From an uncultured Draconibacterium sp. (lineage in GTDB: Bacteria > Bacteroidota > Bacteroidia > Bacteroidales > Prolixibacteraceae), in assembly GCF_963677565.1 (NCBI RefSeq), contig NZ_OY781981.1, forward strand, positions 3,278,001 to 3,342,000: a stretch of 64,000 nt of DNA, given 5' to 3'. The translations under genes were made by a program, and so were the position numbers. Position 1 is the first letter of the stretch, and each line of letters opens with the position of its first letter. Below are positions 63,493 through 64,000 of the stretch, piece after piece. The notes beneath the pieces are model-generated. The model searched no databases and was not told where the DNA came from. It saw nothing but the letters and a program-made list of their open reading frames with translations.

Positions 63493-64000
63493 ATAAACAT
63501 ATTACCATACCGAAAGAGGTGAACTCCGGCAACGAACTGGATTATCAATTTCTGAAAGAGAAAGGGCAAGAGTACATCGAGAAGTTGTCCGGTAGCATCT
63601 GGACGGATTACAACACGCATGATCCGGGGATTACGATTCTCGAGATGTTGTGTTATGCCATAACCGATCTTGGAGCACGCATTTCTTTACCTATTGAAGA
63701 TTTGCTGGCTCCGGCTGACAGCTCTAAATCAATCGAAGACCAGTTTTTTAACGCCTTGCAGATTTTGCCGTCGAAACCGGTTACTGAAAATGATTACCGC
63801 AAACTGTTAATCGATATTGACGGGATTAAAAACTGCTGGCTTCAGAAATACGAAAAAACAGTTTATGTAGATTGTAAAAACGATCTGCTGTCCTACGATC
63901 CCGACGATTTTAATGCTGTTGATGATGATCTGCGAAGGGATTTTCAATTGAATGGCTTGTACAAACTTATTGTGGATTTTGATGAACTGAACGATTCTGA
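63480..64000 (+). CDS. Baseplate protein, Pvc12/Afp12-like, cut by the window edge
   Basis: It starts at ATG 63480, overlapping the previous gene by 13 bp, and remains open to the end of the window (about 173 residues seen). The N-terminus LKEKGQEYIEKLSGSIWTDYN, and then THDPGITILEMLCYAITDLG, are hallmarks of Pvc12/Afp12-type wedge proteins. The remaining C-terminus, and the fibre, tape-measure and ATPase genes expected next, lie outside the window. Confidence 0.88.
   Translation, partial: MSEVNKHITIPKEVNSGNELDYQFLKEKGQEYIEKLSGSIWTDYNTHDPGITILEMLCYAITDLGARISLPIEDLLAPADSSKSIEDQFFNALQILPSKPVTENDYRKLLIDIDGIKNCWLQKYEKTVYVDCKNDLLSYDPDDFNAVDDDLRRDFQLNGLYKLIVDFDELNDS

Noticed and set aside
53242..64000. 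Prophage tail cluster
   Set aside because: No capsid, portal or terminase genes in view, and DUF4255, LysM, DUF5908 and PAAR order fits an injection system. The right edge could still change this.

Overview
The window looks like chromosomal DNA of an anaerobic or microaerobic Bacteroidota, most like the Marinilabiliales/Prolixibacteraceae. The grounds are AT-rich DNA, few Shine-Dalgarno sites, TTTG/TAnnTTTG-type promoters, many SusC-like or Omp85-like outer-membrane proteins, lipoproteins with Bacteroidota-style lipoboxes, and families typical of the phylum (DUF6261-like, GGGtGRT, DUF4255, DUF5908). The taxonomic call is inference. No rRNA or tRNA gene was recognised.

Layout. 1-8.1 kb: a signalling block. 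A truncated hybrid histidine kinase converges on a seven-gene minus-strand operon that encodes a stressosome (RsbR-, RsbS- and RsbT-like, and an RsbX-like phosphatase) feeding into an RsbT-like/hybrid-kinase fusion and a receiver-kinase. 8.2-11 kb: a Cys-rich small protein and a TonB receptor carrying the CxxxM and HxM copper-site motifs of OprC. 11-18.5 kb: periplasmic hydrolases (M20 amidohydrolase, tricorn-like protease, a frameshifted 5'-nucleotidase, an HtrA-like protease). 18.7-23 kb: a TSUP transporter followed by a lipid module (CdsA-like cytidylyltransferase, CTP-dependent polyprenol/phytol kinase-like protein, SDR reductase, CDP-alcohol phosphatidyltransferase). 23-26.3 kb: two Omp85-like barrels.

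26.3-30.5 kb is accessory DNA: small secreted or unknown proteins separated by repeated hairpin-rich, attC-like sequences, a 41-bp-phased array of palindromes in front of a DUF6261-like gene, and a MITE-like element with 33-bp inverted ends. 30.6-46.3 kb is an envelope region with five DUF1254 paralogues, a PagL-like deacylase, two MetA-pathway-type barrels, a class A acid phosphatase, an Omp85 barrel, and TetR and MarR regulators. Decayed copies of the enolase 3' end plus terminator sit at 30.6 and 41.95 kb, in the same orientation as the intact enolase gene at 46.3 kb, and a TetR remnant lies beside enolase. This suggests repeated insertion or segmental duplication at the eno 3' end.

46.3-53 kb is core DNA: enolase, a C_GCAxxG_C_C protein, GGGtGRT and NifU-like proteins, DUF190 and CrcB (fluoride export), and a PBP4-type carboxypeptidase. 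53.2-64 kb is the first part of an extracellular contractile injection system (eCIS, Afp/PVC/MAC type): terminator protein, an unknown protein, sheath, two tube proteins, DUF5908, LysM, VgrG-like spike, PAAR, gp25 and two baseplate proteins. The second baseplate gene is cut by the window edge, so the tape measure, fibre, ATPase and cargo genes are not visible.
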